Below the pieces are notes generated by a model. The model saw only the letters and a list, made by a program, of their open reading frames with translations, was not told where the DNA came from and did no database searches. 13,095 nt of DNA from positions 1 through 13,095 of the forward strand of contig VGDJ01000023.1 in assembly GCA_016869775.1 (NCBI GenBank). The letters run 5' to 3'. The first letter of the stretch is position 1. Each line of letters begins with the position of its first letter. Of this stretch, positions 1 through 6,984 are shown piece after piece. The stretch is from Alphaproteobacteria bacterium. GTDB lineage: Bacteria; Pseudomonadota; Alphaproteobacteria; Rickettsiales; UBA1997. The position numbers were made by a program, and so were the translations under genes.

Positions 1-964
1 TTTGTCCACTTTCGAGTGGTTGACGAAGGGAATCAAGGACTTGTCTTGGAAACTCTGCCAACTCATCTAAAAACAAAACCCCCTTATGTGCAAAAGAAAC
101 TTCTCCAGGTTTAACTTTGGCTCCACCACCAACCATAGCCGACATTGAACAAGAATGATGAACCTCACGAAATGGTCGTGAGGTGATAAGTTTGCCATCG
201 ATGATTTTGTCACTCAAACTGGCAATCATGTTGATTTCGAGGATTTCGAGCAATTCGAGATCAGGCAAAATACTTGGCAATCGCGACGCCAACATCGATT
301 TGCCAACGCCAGGTGAGCCTATCATTAAAACATTATGCCCTCCACAGGCTGAGATCTCAAGGGCTCTTTTGGTGTATTCTTGACCTTTTACATCGGCAAA
401 ATCTGGATATATTTGCTTTTGAAAATTCTGATAATTATCGGGACGCAATAAAATTTGCTGGCCTTTAAGATGGTTGACCAAGCTAAGAATATCAGGTGTT
501 GCCACAATATCGATATCACCCGCCCATACAGCTTCTTTGCCATTTGCTTGCGGACAAATCAGGCCAAATCCTAACTCGTTCGCAGTTATGGCTGATGAAA
601 TTATACCTCCAACTCCATTAACAGACCCATCAAGCGACAACTCGCCCATAATAAAATATTTGTCGATAAAACTTTGGGGCAAAACACCTATCTCAATCAT
701 AATGCCAAGAGCAATAGCTAAATCGAAATGTCCACCCTCTTTTTGCAAATCAGCTGGTGCAAGATTGACGGTTATGCGTTCAAAGGGCCAAGACAGGCCA
801 GTTGAAGTAATAGCCCCACGCACCCGCTCTTTGGATTCGCCGACAGACTTATCGGGCAAACCGACGATATTAAAAGTGGCGTTACCGCTAGAAATTTTGA
901 CTTGAACATCGATTGGAATGGCATCAACGCCATTAAATGAGAAGGTTTTAGTTTTGGCAACCAT
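1..964 (-). CDS. comM: YifB/ComM-family magnesium-chelatase-like AAA+ ATPase (C-terminus outside window)
   Basis: The minus-strand frame opens with ATG at 964 and is still open after 321 codons at base 1, so the gene is partial. I see an N-terminal ChlI-like S5-fold domain (residues ~20-145, with NIVGLPDKSVGESKERVR and NLAPADLQKEGGHFDLAIALG). It is followed by an AAA+ ATPase domain with Walker A GSPGVGKS at 216-223 and Walker B GVLFLDE at 295-301. The order and motifs are typical of YifB/ComM, normally about 500 residues, so the missing part holds the arginine finger and the C-terminal Mg-chelatase domain. Family knowledge: ComM is a branch-migration helicase acting in natural transformation and recombination. 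No usable ATG lies upstream and no Shine-Dalgarno sequence is evident. The 453-base gap with a hairpin terminator separates it from the minus-strand pstS-like gene, so it probably has its own promoter. The family is near certain; the gene symbol is by homology. Confidence 0.93.
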   Translation of the reverse strand, partial: MVAKTKTFSFNGVDAIPIDVQVKISSGNATFNIVGLPDKSVGESKERVRGAITSTGLSWPFERITVNLAPADLQKEGGHFDLAIALGIMIEIGVLPQSFIDKYFIMGELSLDGSVNGVGGIISSAITANELGFGLICPQANGKEAVWAGDIDIVATPDILSLVNHLKGQQILLRPDNYQNFQKQIYPDFADVKGQEYTKRALEISACGGHNVLMIGSPGVGKSMLASRLPSILPDLELLEILEINMIASLSDKIIDGKLITSRPFREVHHSCSMSAMVGGGAKVKPGEVSFAHKGVLFLDELAEFPRQVLDSLRQPLESGQ

Positions 965-1156
965 GGTTTTAGATTTAGTGGTGAATATTGGTTGGTGGTT
1001 TTTAAATAAATAATAATTTTATTACAAGTAATATTTTATTTTTATTTTCTAGAGTTTTAGTAGGTTTAGTGAAATTTAGTAAGAATTAATAAAAATTATC
1101 TTACCTGAATTGAAACTATTATGATTTAAAACCGATAATGGAGCTTAATAATTAAA

Positions 1157-1182
1157 CCCACCAAGGATATTTCCTTGGTGGG
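1157..1182 (-). terminator. Rho-independent-like hairpin, minus direction
   Basis: An 11-base perfect stem (CCCACCAAGGA at 1157-1167 pairing with 1172-1182) closes a 4-base loop. Read on the minus strand the stem is followed by TTTAATTATT, a moderate U-rich tail; on the plus strand no T run follows. It would therefore end a minus-strand transcript, either the pstS-like mRNA (stop 236 bases upstream) or a small transcript from 1183-1417. The GC-rich stem stands out sharply in very AT-rich surroundings. Confidence 0.55.
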
Positions 1183-1257
1183 CCTTGCATTAGAGATTAT
1201 CGCTTGGATAAACCTCTCTACCTTTTTTATTTAAAAAAAGATTAGCTAACGCTTTTC

Positions 1258-1317
1258 TTAAGTTAAAGAACTAACTATCGAGAGCGTAACTATTACTGCT
1301 AATGGAATAAAGACCAT
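1258..1317 (-). CDS. Possible 19-residue hydrophobic peptide (speculative)
   Basis: ATG at 1317 to TAA at 1258 encodes MVFIPLAVIVTLSIVSSLT, an almost entirely hydrophobic stretch long enough to span a membrane. There is no Shine-Dalgarno sequence, no known homologue that I recognise, and short ORFs of this size occur by chance. It lies between the pstS-like gene and the hairpin at 1157-1182 on the same strand. It could be a leader or small membrane peptide, or noise. Confidence 0.12.
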   Translation of the reverse strand: MVFIPLAVIVTLSIVSSLT

Positions 1318-1417
1318 AATTTACGATGTTTGATAGTTAAAGAAGAGAAGCCTATCAACAAGCCAAATTAAAAATTAATTTGGAAAGCGATGACCTCGAA
1401 AACTACGAAAAAAACTT

Positions 1418-2455
1418 TTACAGATTCTTTCGCAACTCAGCCTCCATCAATTCAATTTCTTGATTCGACAAAGGTATGAGTCCGGTTTGCAGAAGATAAC
1501 CCTCGTTTCCGAGAGTATTGCGACTAGCAATTTCTGCGATAAATTCTGACATCCCACTAATTAATTTGCGGTGCTCTTTTTTGTAATAAACATATAGTGG
1601 ACGAGATATTTTGTAGCTCCTAGAAGCAATATTTTGAAGCGTTGGATAGATTCCATCAATTAAAGCAGGTTGAATCGTTTGGCGATTTTCTTGCAAAAAA
1701 CTATAACCAAAAATACCGAGAGCGTTTTTATCATTTTTAAGTTTTTGGACAATCAAATTATCATTTTCACCAGCTTCAATGAAAGCTCCATCAGAGCGAA
1801 TTATTTGGCATTTTTTGTGACGAATTTTTTGGTCGGGATAATTTTTTACAAAAAATATATTTTTATCACAACTATCAATCATTACCAACTCAACAAATGC
1901 ATCTCTGGTTCCCGAAGTGGAAGGTGGTCCATAAACCGCAATTTGAGTTTGTGGAAGGTTGGCATTTATGTCGCTCCATTTTTTATAAAAATTATCAACT
2001 AATTCACCGTTTGAATTTGGAACTTTTTCAGCGAGAGCTAAAAAAATTTGCTGAGCAGATAAATTGAATTGAATTTTAGATTGTGCATTCGCCAAAACAA
2101 TTCCGTCATAACCAATTTTTATTTCGCCAAAACTCACTTGATTACTTCTACATTTTTCAATTTCACTATTTTTGATGCGTCGTGAAGCGTTGATAAAATC
2201 TGGGAATTCATAACCCACCCCGGAACAAAAAAGCTTAAAACCTCCTCCGGTTCCTGTTGATTCTACAATTGGAGTTTTAAAATTTGATTCACGGCCAAAG
2301 CTTTCAGCCACCACCGCTATAAAAGGATAAACCGTTGATGAGCCAACAATTTGAATATGAGAGCGCATTTTGGGTTTGAAAAGGCTCGAAGCAAAATCGT
2401 CACCCAAAGCACTAAAAGGAAATAATATAATGAATAAAAAAGATAATCTCAGCAC
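1418..2455 (-). CDS. pstS: PstS-type periplasmic phosphate-binding protein
   Basis: This 345-residue protein would capture phosphate in the periplasm for an ABC transporter. A signal peptide occupies residues 1-18 (hydrophobic core LSFLFIILFPF, likely cleavage after SALG). PstS motifs follow: GSSTVYPF (38-45), ESTGTGGGFKLFCSG (65-79), DFINASRRIKNSE (86-98), YDGIVLAN (116-123), PPSTSGTRDAF (177-187) and IRSDGAFIEAGENDN (219-233). These are the ligand-loop segments of the SphX/PstS substrate-binding family. The start is a GTG at 2455; no in-frame ATG fits and a TAA lies seven codons upstream, so GTG is favoured although no Shine-Dalgarno is visible. No pstC, pstA, pstB or phoU is adjacent, so it is an orphan here; the permease may lie elsewhere. 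A role in host-contact or stress, as for some stand-alone PstS-like proteins, cannot be excluded. Confidence 0.9.
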   Translation of the reverse strand: MLRLSFLFIILFPFSALGDDFASSLFKPKMRSHIQIVGSSTVYPFIAVVAESFGRESNFKTPIVESTGTGGGFKLFCSGVGYEFPDFINASRRIKNSEIEKCRSNQVSFGEIKIGYDGIVLANAQSKIQFNLSAQQIFLALAEKVPNSNGELVDNFYKKWSDINANLPQTQIAVYGPPSTSGTRDAFVELVMIDSCDKNIFFVKNYPDQKIRHKKCQIIRSDGAFIEAGENDNLIVQKLKNDKNALGIFGYSFLQENRQTIQPALIDGIYPTLQNIASRSYKISRPLYVYYKKEHRKLISGMSEFIAEIASRNTLGNEGYLLQTGLIPLSNQEIELMEAELRKNL

Positions 2456-2559
2456 AACCGAATTAAGAGTTAATTAATGTTCAATAACAAGGCTAAAAGC
2501 TCTAAATCGCTAAAAGCTTTTTAATCAAGTAGAGTTTTCCTTAAACGGTTTAAATATAG

Positions 2560-2590
2560 AAAAATTAGTTTTGGGAAAAATTAGTTTTGG
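2560..2590. repeat. Tandem 15-base direct repeat, possible operator
   Basis: The sequence AAAAATTAGTTTTGG occurs perfectly at 2560-2574 and again at 2576-2590, a 16-base period with one spacer base. The second copy ends nine bases before a TATAAT (2600-2605), so the pair occupies the place of a -35 element, and no good -35 is present there. This arrangement suits an activator site for a plus-strand promoter, but the factor is unknown. Confidence 0.45.
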
Positions 2591-2670
2591 ATAAAATCGT
2601 ATAATAATTTTTATGCACTAATTTTGGCACGTTATTTTTAGTAATTTTAAAAAATTGTCAAGTACAAGAT

Positions 2671-2698
2671 TTGACCAAAACCAATACATAAATATAAT
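2671..2698 (+). promoter_or_regulatory. sigma70-type promoter for bamA
   Basis: TTGACC at 2671-2676, a 16-base spacer, and a perfect TATAAT at 2693-2698 make the best promoter match in this gap. Transcription would begin near 2705. That makes the in-frame TTG at 2707 an unlikely start, and leaves a 5' leader of about 77 bases before the ATG at 2782. Confidence 0.6.
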
Positions 2699-2781
2699 CA
2701 AAAACGTTGTACAAAAAGCCGTTGCTTCAGAATATTTTATTTTTATTCTTGAAGAAAATTCCCTTAAAATCAAAACTTCTC

Positions 2782-5112
2782 ATGACCAAAAGTCACCGCC
2801 GATTATCATTAAAACAAAATAGACTTTTTTTGACATTTATTTTGTTTATTTTGAGCTTCGGTTTGATTAGTGAAGGATATTCAAAAGATAATTTTAACCC
2901 CACGAAACCAATTATATCTGGCCTCGAAAGAATTGACGAAGCAACTGTTTTGAAATATTTTGAAAACCTTATAAATGATAAATCTTTAGCTTACGATCTT
3001 GAAAAAATCCGCAAAAACTTGCTTGAAACTGAATATTTCAGCACTGTAAATATCAACCTAAGAAATCAAACCATTTATCTCGAAGTCATCGAAAATCCAA
3101 TCGTTTATGAAACCAAATTTATTGGTAATAAAAAAATTGATGAAGAAGTTTTAATTTCCGAAATAACTTTAAAAAAACGTAGTATTTTTTCGCAATCCAA
3201 ACTGCAAAACGATATTAAGAGAATTAACGAAATTTATGTGAAAAGTGGACGATTCCTCACTAAAATCGAGCCCAAAATAATTCAAAAAGACCAAAATCGT
3301 ATCGAACTTATTTATGAAATTGATGAAGGTCCAAAAGCCAAAATTGGCGAAATATATTTTATTGGTAATAACGCTTTTTCGGATCGCGAATTAAGCGAGC
3401 AAATTTCAACTAAAAAAACAATTTGGTGGAAATTCTTATCTTCTAGCGACATTTATGATTCCGATAGAATTGAATATGATAAAGAAATATTGCGTCGTTA
3501 CTACAATAACAATGGTTTTGCCGATTTTACTACAATTTCTTCAATGGCACAAATTAATCGCAATAAAGATAATTTCTTTATCACTTTTTTGGTCGAAGAA
3601 GGTACCAAATATAATGTTGGAGAAATCAATATTATCAACCAAGTTCAAGGTTTTGAGCCTGAAATTCTGAACGACAAACTCCTTTTTAAATCTGGCACTA
3701 TTTATAATGCCGAAGCTATTGAAAAAACTATCGACGCAATGACTGAAATCATGTCTGCAAAGTCTTACGCTTTTGCAAATATTGAGCCGATTTTAAAGCG
3801 TGATCGCGACAAAAAAATTATCGATATTGATTTTATAATTAACGAAACGCCTCGAATTTTTATCGATAATATTAAAATTTTTGGCAATACTCGAACCCTC
3901 GACGAAGTGATTCGCCGTGAACTTAGAATTCGCGAGGGAGACCCTTATAACATCAATAAAATCAACCGCTCAAAACAGCGCATCGAAAACTTAGGATTTT
4001 TTGAAAAAGTTGATTTCAATACCAAAAGAATCCAAGAAACTGATTTAATTGATCTAGAAATTACCGTTAAAGAAAAAAGAACTGGCGAATTAAGTTTGGG
4101 TTTTGGTTATTCAACTTTCGATAGTTTTAATATCAACACTGGAGTTCGTGAAAATAATTTATTTGGCACGGGTCAAAAATTAGGTTTACATATTCAGAAA
4201 TCTTTTGCCAATCTTAGCGCCCAAGTCAACTATACTAAGCCTTATTTTTTAGGACGACCAATTGATGTGGGATTTGAAGTTTTTCGCACAAACTCCGCCA
4301 AACGCCAATCCCGCAATTTTGAAACTGACGATTTGGGCTTTAGTGTTAATGCTGGTTATAGTATTACCGAATTTTTGGATCACTTTATCTCATATAGATA
4401 TAAGTCTCAAAATGTTGGTAATGTTACCGAAGGTTCATCTCTAGCCATTAAAGCGACTCAAGGAAACTATGTTTATTCGTCAATTGAAAATTCGCTCTTT
4501 TATGATCGGACTGACAATCGCATTGATCCACGAAAAGGCTATTTTATCTCGATTTCTCAATCTTATACTGGAATTGGTGGAAACGTTCATAACCTTAAGC
4601 ACGAAGGACGCGCCAGCTATTTTGTTCCAACAATAAATAGGGATATAGTTCTAAAACTTATGACCAGAGGCGGTGTTATTCAGGGGATTGACCAAGATGT
4701 CACCATTCAAAATAATTTTTTCCTTGGTGGAAATGATATACGAGGATTTGCCTTTTTTGGAATTGGTCCAAGGGTTCGAAACTCAAATAGTAAAAATAAT
4801 AATGAAGCAGTTGGTGGAAAAATTTATTATCTTAGTTCCACTGAATTACGCTTTCCACTTGGCTTACCGCGTGAGCTTGGAATTAATGGCGCGTTATTTT
4901 GGGATGCTGGAATTCTTAAGGGTGTTGATAAATCAATAAAACAAAAAGATGAGATAGTTGATTCTAAAAAATTACGCTCTTCGGTCGGTTTTAGTATTTT
5001 TTGGGCTTCGCCGATGGGTCCAATTCGTCTTGATTTTGCGAAAATTCTTCAAAAAACCAAATATGATCGAAGCCAAACCTTCAATATTAATTTCGGAGCG
5101 AACTTATTTTAA
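2782..5112 (+). CDS. bamA: BamA, outer-membrane protein assembly factor
   Basis: BamA is the essential Omp85 barrel that folds outer-membrane proteins. From ATG 2782 it has 776 residues, against about 810 in E. coli. A basic n-region (MTKSHRRLSLKQNR) and hydrophobic core (LFLTFILFILSFGL) form a signal peptide. Five POTRA domains follow at roughly 42-106, 107-183, 186-273, 277-355 and 358-432; several carry the typical GN-x-x-(I/F/T) turn, such as FIGNKKIDEE, FIGNNAFSD and IFGNTRTLDE. The barrel begins near 433 (TGELSLGFGYSTFDSF), carries the lid-lock motif as IRGF at 653-656, and ends in ...NINFGANLF with the expected terminal phenylalanine. The frame extends upstream to a TTG at 2707, but the promoter at 2671-2698 and the signal-peptide layout favour 2782. 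Its usual neighbours (rseP, skp, lpxD, fabZ) are absent; it stands alone between pstS and the dps cluster. Confidence 0.96.
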   Translation: MTKSHRRLSLKQNRLFLTFILFILSFGLISEGYSKDNFNPTKPIISGLERIDEATVLKYFENLINDKSLAYDLEKIRKNLLETEYFSTVNINLRNQTIYLEVIENPIVYETKFIGNKKIDEEVLISEITLKKRSIFSQSKLQNDIKRINEIYVKSGRFLTKIEPKIIQKDQNRIELIYEIDEGPKAKIGEIYFIGNNAFSDRELSEQISTKKTIWWKFLSSSDIYDSDRIEYDKEILRRYYNNNGFADFTTISSMAQINRNKDNFFITFLVEEGTKYNVGEINIINQVQGFEPEILNDKLLFKSGTIYNAEAIEKTIDAMTEIMSAKSYAFANIEPILKRDRDKKIIDIDFIINETPRIFIDNIKIFGNTRTLDEVIRRELRIREGDPYNINKINRSKQRIENLGFFEKVDFNTKRIQETDLIDLEITVKEKRTGELSLGFGYSTFDSFNINTGVRENNLFGTGQKLGLHIQKSFANLSAQVNYTKPYFLGRPIDVGFEVFRTNSAKRQSRNFETDDLGFSVNAGYSITEFLDHFISYRYKSQNVGNVTEGSSLAIKATQGNYVYSSIENSLFYDRTDNRIDPRKGYFISISQSYTGIGGNVHNLKHEGRASYFVPTINRDIVLKLMTRGGVIQGIDQDVTIQNNFFLGGNDIRGFAFFGIGPRVRNSNSKNNNEAVGGKIYYLSSTELRFPLGLPRELGINGALFWDAGILKGVDKSIKQKDEIVDSKKLRSSVGFSIFWASPMGPIRLDFAKILQKTKYDRSQTFNINFGANLF

Positions 5113-5127
5113 ATTCCTAAAAAATAA

Positions 5128-5173
5128 CCCCGATTTTGGTAAATTTTTTTGTGAAAATTATACTAAATCGGGG
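5128..5173 (-). terminator. Long hairpin terminating the dps transcript (between convergent bamA and dps)
   Basis: CCCCGATTT at 5128-5136 pairs with AAATCGGGG at 5165-5173. Inside it, GTA and AATTTT segments pair with AAAATT and TAC, giving a long, slightly bulged stem of about 46 bases. On the minus strand the stem is followed at once by TTATTTTTT, a proper U-rich tail, so it should stop transcription arriving from dps. On the plus strand no T run follows, so for bamA it would only protect the 3' end. Confidence 0.65.
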
Positions 5174-5297
5174 GAGATAAAACAAAAATTAGGCAAAAAT
5201 TAGGTCGAACCCATTATAAAACCTTAGCAAGACTTAATCAAAATTTAATTTTGAATTAATTATTTTAAAACTGCCAATAAATTTATACTCGATAAAT

Positions 5298-5735
5298 TTA
5301 AAGGCTTGCGACTAACATCCAGATGGTTTTTTCATGCGCTTTGGCGCGTTGAATAAAAATATCCGCACTTGATTCATCACCTTCTTGTTGAGAAATTTTA
5401 ATCGATTTATGTAATTGATTAACAATAATTTCGTGATCAGAAATCAAATCTTTGATCATCTCTTGAGCATTAAAATCTTTATTACCACTCTTTATATCGC
5501 TATATTTTTTGAAATGATCGAATGTACCATCAACCTTAGAACCCAATGAACGAATTCTCTCGGCTAATTCATCGATTGCGCCAAAAAGTTCTTCATATTG
5601 CAGTTGGAACATTTCATGAAGCGATTTAAAATTATCGCCAACCACATTCCAATGATAATTTTGGGTTTTCAACATTAAGACATAAGAATCAGCTAAAATT
5701 TTTTCTAGCGCTTCAAGGGTTTGATGGTTTTTCAT
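5298..5735 (-). CDS. dps: Dps-family ferritin-like DNA-protection protein
   Basis: This 145-residue protein belongs to the Dps miniferritins, which oxidise and store iron in dodecamers and shield DNA from Fenton chemistry. The ferroxidase pattern is HWNVVGDNFKSLHEMF then DELAERIRSLG: H28, H40, D55 and E59 align with E. coli H51, H63, D78 and E82. The position of E. coli D67 is Q44 here, a variant I believe also occurs in other Dps proteins. The start ATG at 5735 is well placed: GGAG (5744-5741) lies five bases upstream, inside the last codons of ahpD, whose stop is only two bases away, so translation is probably coupled. The N-terminal tail is very short and lacks the lysine-rich DNA-binding arm of E. 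coli Dps. It is the last gene of the ahpC-ahpD-dps unit and is followed by a terminator hairpin. Confidence 0.93.
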   Translation of the reverse strand: MKNHQTLEALEKILADSYVLMLKTQNYHWNVVGDNFKSLHEMFQLQYEELFGAIDELAERIRSLGSKVDGTFDHFKKYSDIKSGNKDFNAQEMIKDLISDHEIIVNQLHKSIKISQQEGDESSADIFIQRAKAHEKTIWMLVASL

Positions 5736-5737
5736 AA

Positions 5738-6265
5738 TTACTCCAAATTTTCAATTGTTAATATTTGTGCCAAAGAATTTACCACCGCTGAAATTTTAGC
5801 AATTAACTGGATTTGAGTCTTGTTAATTCCGTGATTTATTAACTGATTTGTATGAGCATCAATACACATTCCACAACCGTTAATTATTGACACCGCTAAA
5901 GAAAAAATCTCGAAATCAATTTTGTCAATTTTGTGCTCTACCAAAAGTCTCATTCGAAGTCCAGCAGGCATTTGCGTATATTCTTTATCTTCAACCAAAT
6001 GCGTAAAACGATAATAAATATTGTTCATTGCCATCAGAGTTGAAGCTATTTTCACGGCTCTTATTTCATCATTCGATAAAACTTTTTGCACTTCATTTTG
6101 CATAATTTTAATCAGTAGCAAATTTTTTGTTGCAAAAGCACACGCCAGAGCGCTTCCAAAAATTTGCTTCATCTTAAGTTGTTGATTTTGCTCACTAAAC
6201 AAATTTTGAACATTTATTTTTATATCTTTAGCATATTCATGGAGCTGATTTAGAAGCTGTTCCAT
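5738..6265 (-). CDS. ahpD: AhpD-like alkylhydroperoxidase (carboxymuconolactone decarboxylase family)
   Basis: This 175-residue all-helical protein matches AhpD in length. The active-site segment is GCGMCIDAHTNQL (130-142): redox pair C131 and C134, H138, and upstream E119 at the place of the catalytic glutamate. In the known Mycobacterium system AhpD is lipoylated and passes electrons from dihydrolipoamide dehydrogenase chains to AhpC; it also has weak peroxidase activity of its own. Here it lies between ahpC and dps, which supports the same role. ATG at 6265 is used; no clear Shine-Dalgarno precedes it, so translation may depend on the upstream mRNA structure. It overlaps nothing and ends two bases before dps. 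Confidence 0.9.
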   Translation of the reverse strand: MEQLLNQLHEYAKDIKINVQNLFSEQNQQLKMKQIFGSALACAFATKNLLLIKIMQNEVQKVLSNDEIRAVKIASTLMAMNNIYYRFTHLVEDKEYTQMPAGLRMRLLVEHKIDKIDFEIFSLAVSIINGCGMCIDAHTNQLINHGINKTQIQLIAKISAVVNSLAQILTIENLE

Positions 6266-6298
6266 AAAATTATCTTATTTAAATTTAATAATTTAGGT

Positions 6299-6314
6299 GG
6301 GGCAATTTTGCCCC
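6299..6314 (-). terminator. GC-rich intercistronic hairpin after ahpC (attenuator or 3'-end stabiliser)
   Basis: GGGGCAATTTTGCCCC forms a 6-7 base GC-rich stem with a small AT loop, 14 bases past the ahpC stop on the minus strand. The minus-strand sequence after it (ACCTAAATTATTAAATTT) has no continuous U run, so full termination is doubtful. Partial termination or RNA stabilisation would give more AhpC than AhpD and Dps. Confidence 0.45.
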
Positions 6315-6327
6315 TCTTTCAAAAAAA

Positions 6328-6864
6328 TTATATTTTAATTACGTCTTCACCCTTTTTCCAATTGCATGGACAAAGTTCATCAGTTTGAAGCGCATCTAAA
6401 ACTCTTAAAACCTCCGCCGGATTCCGCCCAACATTTAGATCAGTGACATAAACAAAACGAATAATCCCTTGCGGATCAACAATAAATGTTGCTCTTTGAC
6501 AAACACCCTCTTCGTGATCAAGGATACCAAGTGCGTGAGATAAGTCACGCTTGACATCAGCATACATCGGAAATGGGAGATTTTTTAATTCCTCTTTTTG
6601 ATTTTTCCACGCCAAATGAGTAAATTCAGAATCAGTACTTACCCCCACAACTTTTGCATCACGATCTTCAAATTGCGAATTAAGTTTTCCGAATTCGGCA
6701 ATTTCAGTTGGACAAACAAAAGTAAAATCTTTTGGCCAAAAAAACATCACCAACCACTTATCTTTAAAATCATTATTTGACAAATCGATGAATGCATTTT
6801 TAATGTCATTTCCCACTACAGCTTTGCCATTAAATTGCGGAAATTTATCTTTCACTTTTAACAT
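6328..6864 (-). CDS. ahpC: AhpC/Prx1-type peroxiredoxin
   Basis: A 178-residue typical 2-Cys peroxiredoxin that reduces H2O2, alkyl peroxides and possibly peroxynitrite in the cytoplasm. The peroxidatic cysteine is C51 in FWPKDFTFVCPTE; the Prx threonine (T48) and the distal arginine (R124 in CQRATFIVDPQG) are present. The C-terminal resolving region reads ELCPCNW, with C165 and C167. This three-cysteine arrangement resembles Mycobacterium AhpC (C61, C174, C176), which is reduced by AhpD rather than AhpF. No ahpF is present and ahpD is next, so the partner assignment follows both residues and context. AAGGAG (6875-6870) lies five bases before ATG 6864, the strongest ribosome site of the cluster. 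It is divergent from oxyR across 120 bases. Confidence 0.95.
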   Translation of the reverse strand: MLKVKDKFPQFNGKAVVGNDIKNAFIDLSNNDFKDKWLVMFFWPKDFTFVCPTEIAEFGKLNSQFEDRDAKVVGVSTDSEFTHLAWKNQKEELKNLPFPMYADVKRDLSHALGILDHEEGVCQRATFIVDPQGIIRFVYVTDLNVGRNPAEVLRVLDALQTDELCPCNWKKGEDVIKI

Positions 6865-6984
6865 ATTTTCTCCTTTTTAGTTGTTAATTTTTTGATTTGT
6901 TTTAAAAAATCTTGATTGCAAAATATTATGATTTTTTATTATAAGTGTATTATATTAATTTGATTAACTTAATAAGTTTTACTT
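6865..6984. promoter_or_regulatory. Shared ahpC/oxyR promoter region with candidate OxyR operator
   Basis: The 120-base divergent spacer carries two minus-strand TATAAT boxes (6943-6938 and 6954-6949) without good -35 partners, as expected for activator-dependent promoters. A 20-base imperfect palindrome ATTAATTTGATTAACTTAAT (6954-6973, 16 of 20 positions symmetric) covers the -35 position of the promoter whose -10 is 6943-6938. LysR regulators, OxyR included, commonly bind such sites and autoregulate from divergent promoters. For oxyR, TTGATT (6912-6917) with a 19-base spacer to TATTAT (6937-6942) is a weaker candidate. The binding role is inferred. Confidence 0.5.

Larger units (their letters stand above)
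965..1417. other. Gene-poor intergenic gap between pstS-like gene and comM
   Basis: This 453-base stretch has no convincing protein gene. It holds three AT-rich TTTAGT repeats (1056, 1065, 1075; a fourth copy at 974), the strong hairpin at 1157-1182, and two weaker stem-loops (1330-1336 with 1352-1358; 1363-1369 with 1377-1383). It also holds a 19-codon hydrophobic ORF at 1258-1317 on the minus strand. I compared it by eye with tmRNA, 4.5S RNA and tRNA hallmarks and saw none. A small RNA ending at the hairpin, or remnants of a decayed gene, are both possible. Confidence 0.5.
2456..2781. promoter_or_regulatory. Divergent pstS/bamA intergenic regulatory region
   Basis: This 326-base non-coding stretch separates the divergent pstS-like gene and bamA. 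It contains a 10-base direct repeat GCTAAAAGCT (2492-2501 and 2509-2518), a palindrome TTAAAC-G-GTTTAA (2541-2553), and two copies of a 15-mer at 2560-2574 and 2576-2590. A lone TATAAT sits at 2600-2605 and a full promoter match at 2671-2698. Separate entries give details. No gene or structured RNA was recognised. Confidence 0.55.

Noticed and set aside
474..905. Plus-strand 143-codon frame over comM
   Set aside because: It is the reverse of the conserved comM ATPase coding sequence and shows no domain of its own.
1157..1417. tmRNA, 4.5S RNA or tRNA gene
   Set aside because: No tRNA-like TTCGAA loop with CCA end, no tag ORF, and no SRP tetraloop motif could be found on either strand.
1670..2002. 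Plus-strand 110-codon frame inside pstS
   Set aside because: Antisense to clear PstS motifs and without any recognisable protein pattern.
2707..2781. TTG start adding 25 residues to BamA
   Set aside because: It would begin at about the transcription start of the promoter at 2671-2698 and place extra sequence before a normal signal peptide; ATG 2782 fits better.
5278..5300. TAAATTTAT inverted repeat at the dps stop as a terminator
   Set aside because: The stem is all AT apart from the loop and overlaps the stop codon; the longer hairpin at 5128-5173 with a T-rich tail is the better terminator.
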